A stretch of DNA of 64,000 nucleotides. Origin: Pseudeuparius sepicola. Its lineage: Eukaryota; Arthropoda; Insecta; Coleoptera; Anthribidae. The translations under genes were made by a program, and so were the position numbers. The stretch lies in the NCBI GenBank assembly GCA_963920635.1, contig OY987301.1, positions 58,410,560 through 58,474,559 of the forward strand, in the 5' to 3' direction. Positions 63,501 to 64,000 of this stretch are shown here, one piece after another (the first letter of the stretch is position 1; every line of letters begins with the position of its first letter). The notes below the pieces were generated by a model, which was not told where the DNA came from, did not search any database, and saw nothing but the letters and a program-made list of their open reading frames with translations.

Positions 63501-63908
63501 CAAAGTTTTTGAAAATTGAAAAAGTGCGCTAGCCAGGCCCTCACAAATTTTTTAGAAAAATTTGGAGCAGCGAAATCGTGTTGTAGAACTCAATTTACGT
63601 CGCATAGGATTTTTTTTTCGGGGCATGTCAACATTTTTGAAAATTGAAAAAGTGCGCTGGCCAGGCCCTCACAAATTTTTTAGAAAAATTTGGAGCGACG
63701 GAATCTTGTTGTAGAACTCAATTTACGTCGCATAGGAATTTTTTTTTCGGGGCATGTCAACTTTTTGAAAATTGAAAAAGTGCGCAGGCCAGGCACTTAG
63801 ATATTTTTTAGAAAAATGTTGAGGGGCGGAATCGTGTGGTAGAACTCAATTTACGTAGCATAGGAATTTTTTTTTCGGAGCATGTCAACGTTTTTGAAAA
63901 TTGAAAAA
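54503..63908 (+). repeat. Large segmental duplication, copy 2
   Basis: Counterpart of 40,915-49,858, with two insertions (about 104 and 358 bp) and a replaced patch at about 55,779-55,845. A private change TTTTCGAAAATTGAG appears at 59,484 and 61,751, next to the extra monomers, suggesting a duplication within this copy after it separated from copy 1. Confidence 0.83.
55775..55850 (+). other. Replaced patch, probable conversion tract
   Basis: Copy 1 (about 42,190-42,260) has CATAGTAATTTTTTATTCGG here. This copy instead has GGAATTTTATTTTCGGGGC, CAACTTTTTG and GTGCGTAGGCC, then returns to the expected CTTAGAATTTTTTT. GTGCGTAGG (elsewhere GTGCGCAGG) is found otherwise only at about 57,352. Confidence 0.72.
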
Positions 63909-64000
63909 GAGCGCTGGCCAGGCCCTCACAAATTTTTTAGAAAAATTTGGAGCGACGGAATCTTGTTGTAGAACTCAATTTACGTCGCATAGGAATTTTT
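63909..64000 (+). repeat. Partial satellite B monomer at the right edge
   Basis: Starts with the variant AAAGAGCGCTGGCC and continues as the GGAGCGACGGAATCTTG monomer type until the window ends inside the T-run. The array therefore continues beyond the window. Confidence 0.85.

Larger units (their letters stand above)
13134..64000 (+). repeat. Satellite B array, ~128-bp monomer, head to tail
   Basis: Monomer starts at 13,700, 13,828 and 13,956 give a 128-bp period; others range from about 122 to 130 bp. In order, the monomer holds: a GC-rich dyad GTGCGCTGGCCAGGCAC; a short inverted repeat AAATTTTT-TAG-AAAAATTT; a GGGCGGAATCGTG block; the conserved box AGAACTCAATTTACGTCGCA; ATAGGAATTTT with a T-run of roughly 7 to 12; CGGAGCATGTCAAC; and ATTTTTGAAAATTGAAAAA. 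I saw no change of orientation in nearly 51 kb, in contrast to satellite A. TGGCCA (MscI) occurs once in most monomers. The array continues past the right end. About 400 monomers are present, judged from length alone. Confidence 0.97.

Noticed and set aside
13134..64000. CRISPR array of direct repeats and spacers
   Set aside because: Repeat and intervening sequence recur together with the 128-bp period. There are no unique spacers, and no cas genes.
1..64000. Telomeric repeats or rRNA/tRNA genes
   Set aside because: No run of TTAGGG-, TTAGG- or TTTAGGG-like units, and no tRNA or rRNA sequence was recognised on either strand.

Overview
The whole 64 kb window is tandem-repeat (satellite) DNA. 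I found no gene, RNA gene, transposon or CRISPR array, and no stretch of about 300 bases that is not recognisably one of two satellite families. Two long unrelated satellites in a sharp head-on junction, with nested higher-order repeats, indicate eukaryotic nuclear heterochromatin, probably centromeric or pericentromeric. The sequence does not let me name the species. All open reading frames are short (at most 98 codons), occur as near-identical peptides on both strands and in many copies, and are by-products of the repeats.

Region A (1 to about 13,133) is satellite A, an AT-rich monomer of about 197 bp. Its unusual feature is polarity: the array switches strand about 21 times. Most switches use one of two recurring junctions, here called J1 (forward to reverse) and J2 (reverse to forward). 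On top of this are higher-order copies: 1-1,660 recurs at 7,274-8,930, 2,011-4,500 recurs at 5,067-7,130 with a 419-bp deletion, 9,461-9,830 recurs at 11,134-11,430, and 11,763-12,300 is an inverted copy of material found elsewhere in the array.

At about 13,131-13,136 the array changes, without any spacer, to satellite B (to 64,000 and beyond). This is a monomer of about 128 bp, always on the same strand. It starts with a GC-rich dyad (core CTGGCCAG), followed by A/T tracts, a strongly conserved 20-bp box, a T-run of variable length and a second A/T segment. The first ~550 bp next to the junction holds shortened monomers that lack the dyad; the same type recurs deep inside the array.

Satellite B is a mosaic of nested duplications readable from private variants: an about 9-kb segmental duplication (40,915-49,858 copied at 54,503-63,908), a 3.6-kb copy (28,585-32,215 at 37,545-41,175), a 2.9-kb copy (25,995-28,910 at 44,986-47,900), tandem duplications of 2,566 bp (32,040-37,171) and 1,643 bp (about 51,220-54,503), a 255-bp dimer repeated three times (48,654-49,418 and again 62,704-63,468), and many smaller events. 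Deletion-bearing monomers (nine copies of one, eight of another) act as lineage tags. No protein system operates here. The interest lies in the mirrored architecture of satellite A, the recurrent junctions, the A/B boundary, and the record of unequal crossover and conversion in satellite B. Boundaries were read by eye and may be off by several bases.
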